Positions 8,473 to 18,062 are shown, counted from the first letter of the stretch. The stretch is 64,000 nt of DNA from an uncultured Chlorobiaceae bacterium (GCA_903824295.1 CAIJWE010000030.1:124001-188000); one strand, 5' to 3'. Notes: a model not told the origin generated them from the sequence alone. Numbers and translations are program-made.

Positions 8473-11400
8473 TCATGATGGCTGCCGGGCACTCTTGTTT
8501 TCCTTGCTGATGAACTCTTCGAGAAGATCCCCTGCTTCAACGATAACGGTGGCATGGCCGGTAATGCGCTCCTGAAGGTACTGGAAGGTCACAAAGAGTA
8601 CCGGAATCACAAAAATACCGAGCACCATGCCGATAAACATGCCTCCAATGGCCGCCGCGCCGATGGAATGGTTGCCCAAAGCAGCCGGACCGGTCACAAA
8701 CAGGAGCGGAAGCAAACCGGCAACAAAGGCAAGTGAGGTCATAAGAATTGGCCTGAGCCTCGCCTTTGCCCCCTCAATGGCTGCCGCTGAGAGCGAACTC
8801 CCGGCTACCCTCCGCTGCAAGGCGAACTCAACAATCAGAATGGCATTCTTCGCCAGAAGCCCGATCAACATGATGACAGCGACCTGCACATAGATGTTGT
8901 TCTCGACTCCTGCAAGCTTGATGCCGATAAAGACGCCGAGCAACCCTGTCGGGATGGAAAACATCACCGCAAGGGGAAGCAGATAGCTCTCATAGAGCGC
9001 CGCAAGCAGAAAGTAGACAAAGACAACCGAGAGCGTGAAGATAAAGAGCAGCCCGCCGGTGGATTCGAGCTCCTCGCGGCTTTGGCCTTTCCAGTCGTAG
9101 GTGTAACCCAACGGAAGATGGGTTTTGGAAACTGCTTCAACGGCCTTGATGGCCTGGCCGGTACTGAAGCCTGGTTTAACCGTTGCATTGATGGAGACGG
9201 CATTGAACATGTTGAAATGGTCAACCGATTCGGTGCCATAAACCCTTTTTAGAGTAATAATTGATGAGACTGGTACCATGCTGCCACCAGAGTTCTTGAC
9301 AAAGATGCCGTTCAGTGAGGCAGGTTCAGCGCGCTCCCCCGGCTCAGCCTGCATTATCACCCGGTAATACTTGCCGAAACGGTTGAAATCTGAAGCCTGC
9401 ATACTGCCATAATAAACCTGCAAGACAGTCAAAAGCTCCTTGACATTGACCCCGAGCTGACCCGCTTTGATGTTATCGATGACCAGTTCGTACTGAGGAT
9501 TTTTCGCCTTGAACGTGGTAAAGGCAGACCCAATCTCCGGCCGTTTCATCAGTTCACCGATAAAGCCCTGCGCCACATTGCCCAGTTTATCAAGCCTGCC
9601 TCCACTGCGATCCTGCACCACAAATTCAAGGCCGCTGACGGTACTGAAACCGGGAACCGTCGGCTGGGCAAGCGCAAAGAAGGAGCCCTCCCGGCCAGCA
9701 AGTTTCTTTGCTATTGTAGCAAGAATCTTCTTGATATTGCCGTCCGGCCCGCGCTCCCCGGGATCCTTGAGTTGCAGAAAAAGAAGACCCGAAGAGGGCG
9801 ACGAACTTCTCGACAGAACATTGATGCCCGAAATCGCATTCACTCTTTGCACTGACGGTATGGATTTAAGGGTAAGAGCGGCCCTGTCCATAACGGCCCT
9901 GGTCCGGTCAAAAGAGGCGCCCGGCGGCAGGCTGACGGAGACAATCACAAAGCCGTTATCCTCATCAGGAATGAACCCCGTTGGCGTCACCTTGAACATC
10001 CAGAACGAGATGGCAACCAGAAGAGCGAGAAAGGAGAAGGTGATACGCTTGTTGCGGATCAGATAAACAAGAGAGCCGAGATACTTTCGCTTCAGAAACT
10101 CAAACCCTGTGTTGAAGCCGGTAAAAAAGCGCTTGCCGAACCCACCAAACTTGTGCAGCCTCCCCTCTTTTCCCCTGCCATCCTTATCATGCAGATTGGT
10201 CAAAAAGAGTGCGCAGAGGGCAGGGCTCAGGGTAAGGGCATTGACCGCCGAAATCAGAATGGCGATGGCAAGAGTAAAGGCGAACTGCCGGTAGAAAACG
10301 CCAGTCGATCCCTGAAGAAAGCCGACCGGTAGAAAAACCGAAGCCATCACAAGGGTAATGGTGACAATCGCCGTGGTAATCTCCCGCATGGCTGAAACGG
10401 TAGCGACCTTGGCCGGATAGTTTTTCTGCTCCATTTTGGCATGAACCGCCTCGACCACCACAATGGCATCATCTACCACAATCCCGATGGCGAGCACCAG
10501 GCCGAAGAGGGTCAGCACATTAATGGAAAAGCCAAAGAGGTTCATGAAGAAAAAGGTGCCGATAATAGCCACCGGTACAGCAATGGCCGGAATAAGGGTA
10601 GAGCGGAAATCCTGCAGAAAAAGAAAAACAACAAGAAAAACCAGAAGAAAAGCCTCAATCAGCGTGTGCTGAACCTGAATAATCGACTCATCGACCACCT
10701 TTTTGGAGCTGAAGGGAATCGAATAGCTTATACCGGAGGGAAAAGAACCGGAAGCCTTCTCAAGCACCTTGCGCAGCCCCGTTTCAACCTTGTTGGCGTT
10801 TGAACCCGGCGCCTGATAAATCGCCAGCACCACACCCGGTTCGCCGTTTGCCTTGGTATCGACCGTATAGCGATAGGCACCAAACTCGACGCGGGCGATA
10901 TCACCAAGCTTGAGCAACGAACCATCCGGATTGGCACGAATCACCATATTTTCATAGTCACCCGGGTAGGCATTCTTCCCCTTGTACTTCATCACATACT
11001 GCATCGCCTCGGTACTGTTCTCGCCAAACGAGCCCGGAGCCGCCTCAAGGTTCTGGCTCTGAATGGCCGCCGAGACCTCCTGCGGCGTTACCTTGTAGGC
11101 TGCCATCTGCTGCGGACGAAGCCAGATGCGCATGGCATAATCCATGTTACCGTAAACCGAAACCTGCCCGACACCGGGAACGCGTGCCAAATCATCGACA
11201 ATATTGATTTTGGCGTAGTTCTGCAAAAAGATCTGGTCATAGGCTTTTGAACTGCTTGAAATCGTTATCAGCATGATCTGGCTGTTCTGACGCTTGACGG
11301 TCGAAACACCGATCTGGTTGACCTCCGCCGGGAGCCGGCTTGTCGCCTGAGCCACACGGTTCTGCACATTGACCGCCGCCTGGTCAGGGTTTGTGCCCTG

Positions 11401-11685
11401 CTTGAAAAAAACCGCAATGGAGAGCGATCCGTCATTGGCGGAGGTCGAGGTCATGTAGTTCATGTTTTCGACCCCGTTGATCGCCTCCTCAAGCGGAGGC
11501 GCAACAGAACGCCCGACAGTTTCTGCACTGGCACCAGGGTAACTCGCCGACACTGACACGCTCGGAGGCGCAATGTCGGGGAAACGGGTAATCGAAAGCT
11601 GATTTATGCCGACAACACCGAGAATAACCAGAATGATCGATATGACAGTAGCAAGAACAGGCCTCGATATAAAACGTTCAAACAT
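8473..11685 (-). CDS. RND efflux transporter, HAE1 (AcrB-type)
   Basis: This 1070-residue proton-driven inner-membrane pump exports drugs or other hydrophobic compounds. The N-terminus MFERFISRPVLATVISI, the porter-domain PxxxPPxVSVSASYPGA element and GIVVDDAIVVVEAVH with the paired transmembrane aspartates of TM4 are all HAE1 hallmarks. The second half repeats the pattern (MLIGLLAKNAILIVEFA). Twelve transmembrane helices and two large periplasmic loops are expected. The length is normal and the gene intact. It sits between its adaptor and outer-membrane genes; substrates cannot be told from sequence. Confidence 0.95.
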   Translation of the reverse strand: MFERFISRPVLATVISIILVILGVVGINQLSITRFPDIAPPSVSVSASYPGASAETVGRSVAPPLEEAINGVENMNYMTSTSANDGSLSIAVFFKQGTNPDQAAVNVQNRVAQATSRLPAEVNQIGVSTVKRQNSQIMLITISSSSKAYDQIFLQNYAKINIVDDLARVPGVGQVSVYGNMDYAMRIWLRPQQMAAYKVTPQEVSAAIQSQNLEAAPGSFGENSTEAMQYVMKYKGKNAYPGDYENMVIRANPDGSLLKLGDIARVEFGAYRYTVDTKANGEPGVVLAIYQAPGSNANKVETGLRKVLEKASGSFPSGISYSIPFSSKKVVDESIIQVQHTLIEAFLLVFLVVFLFLQDFRSTLIPAIAVPVAIIGTFFFMNLFGFSINVLTLFGLVLAIGIVVDDAIVVVEAVHAKMEQKNYPAKVATVSAMREITTAIVTITLVMASVFLPVGFLQGSTGVFYRQFAFTLAIAILISAVNALTLSPALCALFLTNLHDKDGRGKEGRLHKFGGFGKRFFTGFNTGFEFLKRKYLGSLVYLIRNKRITFSFLALLVAISFWMFKVTPTGFIPDEDNGFVIVSVSLPPGASFDRTRAVMDRAALTLKSIPSVQRVNAISGINVLSRSSSPSSGLLFLQLKDPGERGPDGNIKKILATIAKKLAGREGSFFALAQPTVPGFSTVSGLEFVVQDRSGGRLDKLGNVAQGFIGELMKRPEIGSAFTTFKAKNPQYELVIDNIKAGQLGVNVKELLTVLQVYYGSMQASDFNRFGKYYRVIMQAEPGERAEPASLNGIFVKNSGGSMVPVSSIITLKRVYGTESVDHFNMFNAVSINATVKPGFSTGQAIKAVEAVSKTHLPLGYTYDWKGQSREELESTGGLLFIFTLSVVFVYFLLAALYESYLLPLAVMFSIPTGLLGVFIGIKLAGVENNIYVQVAVIMLIGLLAKNAILIVEFALQRRVAGSSLSAAAIEGAKARLRPILMTSLAFVAGLLPLLFVTGPAALGNHSIGAAAIGGMFIGMVLGIFVIPVLFVTFQYLQERITGHATVIVEAGDLLEEFISKENKSARQPS

Positions 11686-11739
11686 GAATAGGTAGATTTA
11701 GCGCCTTAAGACCGTTACGAAAAACTGTTACTCTCTCTT

Positions 11740-12921
11740 TCACTGCCGTGCATTACCTGCCGCTGGAGCACTCCTGACCGGCTTGATAACCGTACCGTCC
11801 GGCAGTTTTTCAGTACCGGCAGTCACAATAACGTCACCCGGTTTAAGACCTGAGCTCACGATATAATTATTACCACTCTTGCCCGAAACCGTAATCACCT
11901 GCTTGTTCACCTTATTACCCTTACCAAGAAGGAAAACAAAAACCTTGTCCTGCAGTTCAACCGTTGCAGCTTGTGGCACCAGCAGCACATGGTGATAGAG
12001 TGACTCAATAACGACCTTTCCAGTATTGCCAGAACGCAGCAGGCCCCCTGGATTTGGAAAAACCGCCCGGATCCTGACTGAACCAGTTGACTGATCAAAC
12101 TGACCACTTATGGTACTGATCGCTCCCTTTTCGACGAACATGTTCCCGTCTGCCATGATCAGTGAAACCGGAGCAACCTGCTTCACCTTCTCCTGTATGG
12201 TAGCACCGTCATACTGATTACGAAACCGAATGAAATCTATTTCGCTCATGCTGAAATAGGCATAAATCTCGCTGACGTCACTCAAAAGAGTCAGCCACGC
12301 GCTCTGATTTTTACTGACCAGACTGCCAAGCCGTAACGGAATTTTTCCGATGTACCCGCTTACCGGCGCCTTGATGGTTGCATAATCATAATTGACAAAA
12401 GCAGAACGCGCGGCAGCTCTCGACTGCTCCACTACTGCCTTGGCCGCCTGACGGTTTGCCCTGGCGGTTTTGAGCTGAATGTCAGAAATCACATTATTTT
12501 TTACCAGCGGAACAAGTTTTTCCTCGTTGAGCTTTGCAACAAACAGCGAAGCTTCAGCGGCATGTTGAGCCGCCAGTGCGCTGTTGTATTGCTCACGGTA
12601 AACCCGATCATCGATTTTAAAGAGCGGTTGGCCCGCCTTGACAAGGGCTCCCTCATCGACATAGATCGCGCTCAGCGTTCCATCAACCTGCGGCCGAATT
12701 TCCACATTGACTTTTCCTTCAAGCAGAGAGGAATATGCTGTGCGAACCGTTGCATCTCCCAGAGTAACCGTTATCACCGGCAAGGCAGGCGTTCCCTTCT
12801 TTTCACCATCTTTGCCCCCGTTTCCCATACTTCCTCCGCAACCGGAAAACAAGATTGGCATACAAATACCAATAACAACCGGAAGACGGAAAAAACTCTT
12901 TATCAAATTTTTGTTCATCAT
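11740..12921 (-). CDS. RND periplasmic adaptor lipoprotein (membrane fusion protein)
   Basis: This 393-residue adaptor bridges the RND pump and outer-membrane channel. A signal peptide ends in the lipobox FSGC (about residue 28). Next come a lipoyl/barrel-sandwich half (VEIRPQVDGTLSAIYVDEGALV), a helical hairpin, the second lipoyl half (TIKAPVSGYIGKIPLRLG), a beta barrel and a membrane-proximal domain. It begins six bases after the AraC-type gene stops and precedes the transporter by 54 bases, so all four are likely one operon. Confidence 0.93.
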   Translation of the reverse strand: MMNKNLIKSFFRLPVVIGICMPILFSGCGGSMGNGGKDGEKKGTPALPVITVTLGDATVRTAYSSLLEGKVNVEIRPQVDGTLSAIYVDEGALVKAGQPLFKIDDRVYREQYNSALAAQHAAEASLFVAKLNEEKLVPLVKNNVISDIQLKTARANRQAAKAVVEQSRAAARSAFVNYDYATIKAPVSGYIGKIPLRLGSLVSKNQSAWLTLLSDVSEIYAYFSMSEIDFIRFRNQYDGATIQEKVKQVAPVSLIMADGNMFVEKGAISTISGQFDQSTGSVRIRAVFPNPGGLLRSGNTGKVVIESLYHHVLLVPQAATVELQDKVFVFLLGKGNKVNKQVITVSGKSGNNYIVSSGLKPGDVIVTAGTEKLPDGTVIKPVRSAPAAGNARQ

Positions 12922-12927
12922 CTCATT

Positions 12928-13809
12928 TTAATTATCTGCTGAACCGGCCGAAACCGTAGCTACACTACTCTTTTTTGACACCCGCAAGGTATGGCTCCTG
13001 AAATCTGCCGCCATCATACCGGTCTGCACCTTGAAAAACCTGCTGAAATACGCCTGGTCGCTGAACCCGAGCTCAAAAGAGATCTCCTTGAAACTTTTGC
13101 GACCATAGGCAATCTCCCGCTTGGCCTCAAGAATAAGCCGCAGATGTAGAATACGGGTCATGGTAAGATCAAATTTCTTATGAAGAATTTCATTGAGCCG
13201 TTTTGGAGTAATACCGAGTGCTGTTGCATAAAAGGCAACATGACGCTCCTTGCGAAAGTTACTTTCGAGCAATTCAAACAACCGACTCATCCGTTGACCC
13301 GTCTTATCGAGGGAAAACGCGGCATCATGATGCATTCTTGCAAGATGAAAAAGAAAAGCCTTGAGATAGCAACGCAGAATAACCAATTCCCTGCTTCCCC
13401 GGCACTCTTCTACCATAAGCTCAGCCAATTGCATTAACACGCCAGCCTTCCCCTCCCCTATCCTCACGCCACTGTTCATAAAGGGATTGAACAACACCCT
13501 GAGCTGCGGATCCATGATGCGGCTGAACATTTCAAGCGAAAACACCATCACATAACCCGAAGGCGACAATCCTTGATATGCATGCACCTGACCCGGAGCC
13601 AAACAATAAACCAGACCGGACTCAACCGGATAGGGCTCAAAATCGATATAATGAACGCTCTCGACCGACGAAGTGAACCAGATAATTTCAAAAAAATCGT
13701 GACGATGATTATCGCGTGCAAACACAAAACCCGAGTTTTCAATACCAAAGATGTCGAAAAAGGTATTGCCGAGCCGGGCTACCGGTATATCACGAGAGGG
13801 GCTTACCAC
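12928..13809 (-). CDS. AraC-family transcriptional regulator
   Basis: This 293-residue protein has an N-terminal AraC-type cupin sensor domain (metal- or ligand-binding candidates in RDNHRHDFFEIIW) and a C-terminal double helix-turn-helix (about residues 180-275; SFKEISFELGFSDQAYFSRFFKV is the second, split here as a family signature). The annotated start is a GTG with no strong ribosome site, so the N-terminus could shift slightly. Being first in the efflux operon suggests it controls the pump and itself. Confidence 0.9.
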   Translation of the reverse strand: MVSPSRDIPVARLGNTFFDIFGIENSGFVFARDNHRHDFFEIIWFTSSVESVHYIDFEPYPVESGLVYCLAPGQVHAYQGLSPSGYVMVFSLEMFSRIMDPQLRVLFNPFMNSGVRIGEGKAGVLMQLAELMVEECRGSRELVILRCYLKAFLFHLARMHHDAAFSLDKTGQRMSRLFELLESNFRKERHVAFYATALGITPKRLNEILHKKFDLTMTRILHLRLILEAKREIAYGRKSFKEISFELGFSDQAYFSRFFKVQTGMMAADFRSHTLRVSKKSSVATVSAGSADN

Positions 13810-14051
13810 AAGCAGACAAGGGTTTTACTTTTTTGCATCATCACTTCGGGTAACATAAGCTATAGAGGGCTGTATAACGATAGACAATCTTCCGCAATAT
13901 TTGCACTATCTGCACCTTTTATTCTTCACTGCCATCAAAACAGCGTAATCCATCATCCTGAAAACCCATTAGTTTCCCTTATTTTTCATACGGTTAACAG
14001 AAAAATCTTTATGGGAAAAAAAATAGATCATCATAGTTGTCATCACACTTT

Positions 14052-14528
14052 TTAAACCTTACCGGACAATGAGCGCAGTTCAAGTTCCAGCAACCTTTTT
14101 TTCAACCCGAGCCCGCCACGATACCCGACAAGCGCACCATTACTGCCGATAACCCGGTGACAGGGAATCAAAATCGGCACCGGATTTCTGTTGTTGGCCA
14201 TCCCCACCGCTCTGGCCGCAAGAGGATTTCCCATAGCGACAGCAACCTCCCGATAGGTTAGGGTTGCACCATAAGGAATGGTAGAGAGAATTTTCCAGAC
14301 CCGCTGCATAAAGGGCGTCCCCGAAGGAGCAATCGGCACTGAAAAGAGCCGCAGTTGCCCGGCAAGATAAGCATCAATCTGCCGAAAAGCCTCCCTGATC
14401 AATTCCGTTTCGCCAATTTCTGCTTGTTGCGACAGAGTCTCGGAAGCAAAACCGAGGTTGGTTATCGCGCCGCAACACTCCGCTATTGCGACCCTGCCGA
14501 TAAGAGTCTGCTGAAAAGAGATAATCAT
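14052..14528 (-). CDS. ogt: Methylated-DNA-[protein]-cysteine S-methyltransferase
   Basis: It repairs O6-alkylguanine by moving the alkyl group to its own cysteine. The acceptor motif IPCHRVIG is present at about residues 122-129, and the DNA-binding helix segment FMQRVWKILSTIPYGATLTY precedes it. At 158 residues it is Ogt-sized, without the Ada regulatory domain. The gene starts four bases after the preceding membrane-protein gene, suggesting co-transcription. Confidence 0.93.
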   Translation of the reverse strand: MIISFQQTLIGRVAIAECCGAITNLGFASETLSQQAEIGETELIREAFRQIDAYLAGQLRLFSVPIAPSGTPFMQRVWKILSTIPYGATLTYREVAVAMGNPLAARAVGMANNRNPVPILIPCHRVIGSNGALVGYRGGLGLKKRLLELELRSLSGKV

Positions 14529-14532
14529 GGTT

Positions 14533-15420
14533 TTATGCGCCTTTTTCCGGAAAAGCGGCAGATGACAATTTTACGACCTCTTTTGTTTTGAACCCGTTGT
14601 AGGCAAAGGTAATACCAATCGCAAAAACCATTGCTCCAACACCGAGCAAAACATTAAAAAAAGGTGGAGCCGTCAAGGCAAGCCGGACAACCACGGTGGC
14701 AACAGCAAAGCCGGAGTTGCGAAAAAGTATTTCATAACTTGAACTGTAACGGAGAGAAACCAGCACCAGCAGCACATCACTGAAAACAAGAACCGTGTAA
14801 AATATTGCGAAAAAATCAAATATTGGCTTGCCTGACAGATAAAGTGAAAGATCAGTGATACCGATTCCGATAAAAAAGATTAAAAGCAAAAGCGAAACCA
14901 GCTTTTTTGATGCTATAAAGTCCGCTGTCGTAACAGAGCTTTGTGTAATGACGCGATGCTGCTGAAGTTTGTAATAGATGCCCAACAGGAGAAAAATCAG
15001 CAGGCCGCCGCCAGCATTGGAAAGGATATGCAGTACAGGCTTTGATGTCTCCACCCACACCAGCGGTTCGTTAAAGTAGATAAATTCCTCAAACGATTGC
15101 CGAAGCAGAATAAGAGAGAGAATTTCGAACTGCTTGCCAACCGAATCTGAAACCGAGTTTGCAAGACTGAAAACCAACCCGATAACTTCAAGCCCAAGCA
15201 ACATGGAAAAAGCAATATTGATAGCGTAATAGTGGCTTGAAGGAATAATTTCTGCAACTCCTCCCGGCAGCCATCCCTGACGGCAAAGCTCTATCAGAGA
15301 AAGAGCTACGAGGAACGTAATGATCAAAATGTTTGCTGACGTCCGCTTCGTCCGCTTATGCTCCCAAAAATGCTCCAACGCATCAAAAAGGAGATCAACC
15401 CTGCCGAGTAACAATGTCAT
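14533..15420 (-). CDS. Multi-spanning membrane protein of unknown function
   Basis: A 295-residue protein with about eight hydrophobic segments. The N-terminal cytoplasmic part is charged (FWEHKRTKR), followed by membrane helices over most of the length; no catalytic or transport motif is apparent. It is the first gene of a probable two-gene unit with ogt. I do not recognise the family and no link to DNA repair is evident beyond position. Confidence 0.7.
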   Translation of the reverse strand: MTLLLGRVDLLFDALEHFWEHKRTKRTSANILIITFLVALSLIELCRQGWLPGGVAEIIPSSHYYAINIAFSMLLGLEVIGLVFSLANSVSDSVGKQFEILSLILLRQSFEEFIYFNEPLVWVETSKPVLHILSNAGGGLLIFLLLGIYYKLQQHRVITQSSVTTADFIASKKLVSLLLLIFFIGIGITDLSLYLSGKPIFDFFAIFYTVLVFSDVLLVLVSLRYSSSYEILFRNSGFAVATVVVRLALTAPPFFNVLLGVGAMVFAIGITFAYNGFKTKEVVKLSSAAFPEKGA

Positions 15421-15775
15421 AAGATATTCTTGTGTTAGAAGGAGAACTATTCATCCGTTTTACCCGGCCACATCGTCTCCTCAAGGTTGTGCTTTCGCAA
15501 GTTATCACTTGAAACCTGCTTTTTTCAACTCAGGAGAGCGATGTTGCCATTTTTTTACAAACAAGCCACCTTATCGAACATTTGCTCTCATGACGAAATA
15601 ATATTTTTTTACCCTTCTCCCCGCGCATGAAAGGCGATCACAGGATAAATTTACAGCAAAAAGTATATTATGGAAGTGCATACTGTTGGGAGATAATCAT
15701 TGCTTCCGTTTATAACATTCACCGAAGGCAAAGATATTTTTTAAACCCCGAACAAAATACCAGAAGAAGGAGACG
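15421..15775. other. Intergenic region with no recognised gene
   Basis: This 355-base spacer separates the divergent 15420 (minus) and 15776 (plus) genes. A plus-strand frame at 15320-15601 mostly overlaps the minus gene antisense and is not convincing. The region should hold both promoters; AGAAGGAGA just before 15776 is a good ribosome binding site. Confidence 0.6.
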
Positions 15776-16129
15776 ATGAGCAATGCAGCCAAAAGCGTTT
15801 TCATATTCGGAATCTATGAGCTGGTTTTGGGAATCACTCTCATGATCATACCCAACCCCATTCTTGCTGTATTTGGTTTTCCCTGCACCAATGAGGTCTG
15901 GATTCGAGTCACAGGCTTACTTGTTTGCGTCTTCGCCTTCTATGACTTCCAGGCTGCTCGTCATGAACTGATCGACTTCTTTCGTTGGACCATCTATGCC
16001 CGCTCATCCGTCATTCTTTTTTTTACGGCATTTGTCTTGTCGGGCCTCGTTAATCCCATGCTCATCCTCTTTGGGGCAGTCGATCTCCTTGGTGCAATCT
16101 GGACAGCGCTTGCACTCCGAAAAAGGTAG
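15776..16129 (+). CDS. Small integral membrane protein
   Basis: A 117-residue protein with four predicted membrane helices, starting after a strong AGAAGGAGACG ribosome site. The helices are joined by short loops, with an amphipathic segment (FQAARHELIDFFRW) in the middle. It may be a small four-helix protein of the DoxX-like or DUF-type classes, but I cannot place it. The 42-base gap to the next gene suggests co-transcription. Confidence 0.65.
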   Translation: MSNAAKSVFIFGIYELVLGITLMIIPNPILAVFGFPCTNEVWIRVTGLLVCVFAFYDFQAARHELIDFFRWTIYARSSVILFFTAFVLSGLVNPMLILFGAVDLLGAIWTALALRKR

Positions 16130-16171
16130 CCGGCGAGGCGCAAAAGATTTACAACCATACAATCCAAAATA

Positions 16172-16519
16172 ATGACACTTATCTTTGTTTACAACACCGA
16201 CAGCAACCCGATCAGCAGTCTCATCGACTTGGGACACAAAATCCTGAGCCCCGAAACCTACAGTTGCAGTCTCTGCAAACTGACCCATGGGCCATTCACG
16301 GAAATTGATGCATGGAAAGCGTTCCGTACCTCCATAGGCGTTCCCATGGAGTTTCTGCACCGCGACGAATTCGAAAAAAAATACGAGCAGCACTTCGAAT
16401 ACCCTGTTATCCTGAAAAAGGGCACAAGAATGGAGGTGCTTCTGCCTAAAAAGGATATCGATAATCTGGCCGACCTTGATGCACTCATCGCTGCTGTACA
16501 AAAACAGCTTCCAGCATAG
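16172..16519 (+). CDS. Conserved hypothetical protein with a CxxC motif
   Basis: A 115-residue soluble protein starting MTLIFVYNTDSNPIS. A short CSLC motif (about residues 33-36, in TYSCSLCKLTHG) might bind metal or act in redox chemistry. The C-terminal helix is Asp/Leu-rich. The same start and CxxC context recur in hypothetical proteins I have seen, but no function is known to me. It follows the small membrane gene closely and precedes the oxidoreductase-like gene by 249 bases. Confidence 0.65.
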   Translation: MTLIFVYNTDSNPISSLIDLGHKILSPETYSCSLCKLTHGPFTEIDAWKAFRTSIGVPMEFLHRDEFEKKYEQHFEYPVILKKGTRMEVLLPKKDIDNLADLDALIAAVQKQLPA

Positions 16520-16768
16520 CAAAACCCCGAACAGGTATCATTTTTGGCGAATCAAAATAAAATCGCTTAATTAAGGAAAATTGGTTGAGATCCTTAATAA
16601 ATTGCGAATCCCATCTTTTTTCATCAAAACTTTTCAGGGTGTTTGTTGGTTGTAACGAAAACTATAAACCAACATCATGTATCTCTCATAACGGGACAGG
16701 ATGTTTTACTCGTTCCCCCCTTGTAAGTCATTGAAAAAGCATCAACCATAGGTGAAAGGATTTCAATC

Positions 16769-17629
16769 ATGAATGATACACTCACAGAGTTCAATATGCC
16801 CCACATCACCGATGCCGCGTGGTGCCCTGCTTGCGGAAGCCACATGCTGCACAAGGCCGTAACGTTGACCATGCATGAACTCAATATTGAACCGGAAAAC
16901 CTTGTGATGCTCTCTGCAATAGATCAGGCAGACAAAACGCTGCACGATCTGAATGCCATGTTCAAAGAGCTGTACAGCCGTTTGCGTCCTGCCGATCCTG
17001 GCTTGAAGCTGCCGGAGAGGAAACTTGTTGTTATCGTTGAATCTGGTGACGGCAATACGCTGGACGAAGGAGAAAATCATTTTATCCATGCAATCCCGAA
17101 AGGCATTGATGTCACGGTGATTGTCCACAACAACATGGTCTACAACCCTGACAACGCTCAAGCCTCTCTGGCATCGCCGCGCGGCATGAAGAGTTCGACA
17201 AGGGTTAACGGAGTCAAACTCGAGCCTTTCAATCCGCTGGAAGTAGCACTGGCCATGAAAGCTCAGTTCATAGCAAGAGGCTTGGCCGGAGACGTAGAAC
17301 GGACAAAATTGATGATCATGGAGGCGATTGCGTTCAGAGGATTTTCGGTGGTCGAAGTATGCCAACCATGCGTCGTATTCAACAAACTGAATACCTGTCA
17401 GTGGTTCAAGAAAAACATGCACTACCTGCCCAAGAACCACGACACCAGTGACCGCAATGCGGCATTCCGTCTTGCTGCCGGATACGATAAACTGCCTCTG
17501 GGGGTTTTCTTTCGCCATGAAGAGACTGAACTATACGAAGACCAGATGGGTAGCAATACTGCCCAGCTCCATCAGCCGCAGCTACCTCGTAAAAAAAATT
17601 TGCAAATGAAGACTGAGGTTTACCGCTGA
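16769..17629 (+). CDS. Orphan 2-oxoacid:ferredoxin oxidoreductase beta-subunit homologue, divergent
   Basis: This 286-residue protein aligns to the thiamine-diphosphate-binding beta subunit of pyruvate/2-oxoglutarate:ferredoxin oxidoreductases. It retains WCPACGSHM (two cluster cysteines), a ThDP motif from GDGN to HNN with normal spacing, and a late cysteine (VCQPCVVFN). However, the third cluster cysteine, normally in a GIGCS context, is replaced by LSAIDQAD, and GDGD has become GDGN. The usual SPT-type loop is also changed (ASLASPRG). No alpha subunit lies nearby. It may bind ThDP without a normal 4Fe-4S cluster, or be repurposed. A GAAAGGA ribosome site supports the start. Confidence 0.8.
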   Translation: MNDTLTEFNMPHITDAAWCPACGSHMLHKAVTLTMHELNIEPENLVMLSAIDQADKTLHDLNAMFKELYSRLRPADPGLKLPERKLVVIVESGDGNTLDEGENHFIHAIPKGIDVTVIVHNNMVYNPDNAQASLASPRGMKSSTRVNGVKLEPFNPLEVALAMKAQFIARGLAGDVERTKLMIMEAIAFRGFSVVEVCQPCVVFNKLNTCQWFKKNMHYLPKNHDTSDRNAAFRLAAGYDKLPLGVFFRHEETELYEDQMGSNTAQLHQPQLPRKKNLQMKTEVYR

Positions 17630-17664
17630 AGAGCGCTGAAAAAACGAGTGTAAGCTTGGTATTG

Positions 17665-17965
17665 AAGAACTGAACCTGCAAAACCAGCGCCTTTTGAGAG
17701 TCTCGAATCGGTGCTCAAAGGCGGAGAGCAATCCGGCGCATGGCTGGGCCGCAGCGACGCGCCGGAGCTGGAGCGCGGTGAAGCGATCCGGGCGCAAGGG
17801 GCGGTACTGCGGCAGTTGCACGCCTGGCTGAAGAAGAAGGATCCGAGCTTCGGCGGACTGATCCGGGTGCAGAACAAGCGGCAGGAGTTCCTGTGGGTAC
17901 ATCCGCAAGCAGGACTATCAGCAGGATTTGACAAGAATTATTGGATCGAAAAGCCGGACAAGTGA
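17665..17965 (+). pseudogene. GC-rich gene fragment of unknown origin
   Basis: An open frame of about 100 codons starts after a TGA near 17663 and contains LRQLHAWLKKKDPSFGG and RVQNKRQEFLWVHPQ. It is markedly more GC-rich than neighbouring genes, has no good start or ribosome site, and its last residues run into unrelated sequence. It reads like the C-terminal portion of a transferred gene. I do not recognise the family. Confidence 0.35.
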
Positions 17966-18062
17966 CCTGTTGAACCGGAAGCGACCGTTATCGATTCGCC
18001 AAATTTGGCTCTTGCACAAGGAACTGCATATCCCTGCTGATGTATTACTGAATGTCTATTGA
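17964..18062 (+). pseudogene. HigA-type antitoxin remnant (C-terminal fragment)
   Basis: The frame encodes LLNRKRPLSIRQIWLLHKEL and HIPADVLLNVY before a TGA. This is the end of HigA-like XRE antitoxins, which typically finish with NRKRPLS...LHK.LGIPAD.LL. The N-terminal helix-turn-helix and the HigB toxin are missing. The remaining sequence to 18172 shows nothing recognisable. Confidence 0.5.

Noticed and set aside
10441-10803. Plus-strand ORF inside the RND gene region
   Set aside because: It is a frame shadow of the 1070-residue transporter.
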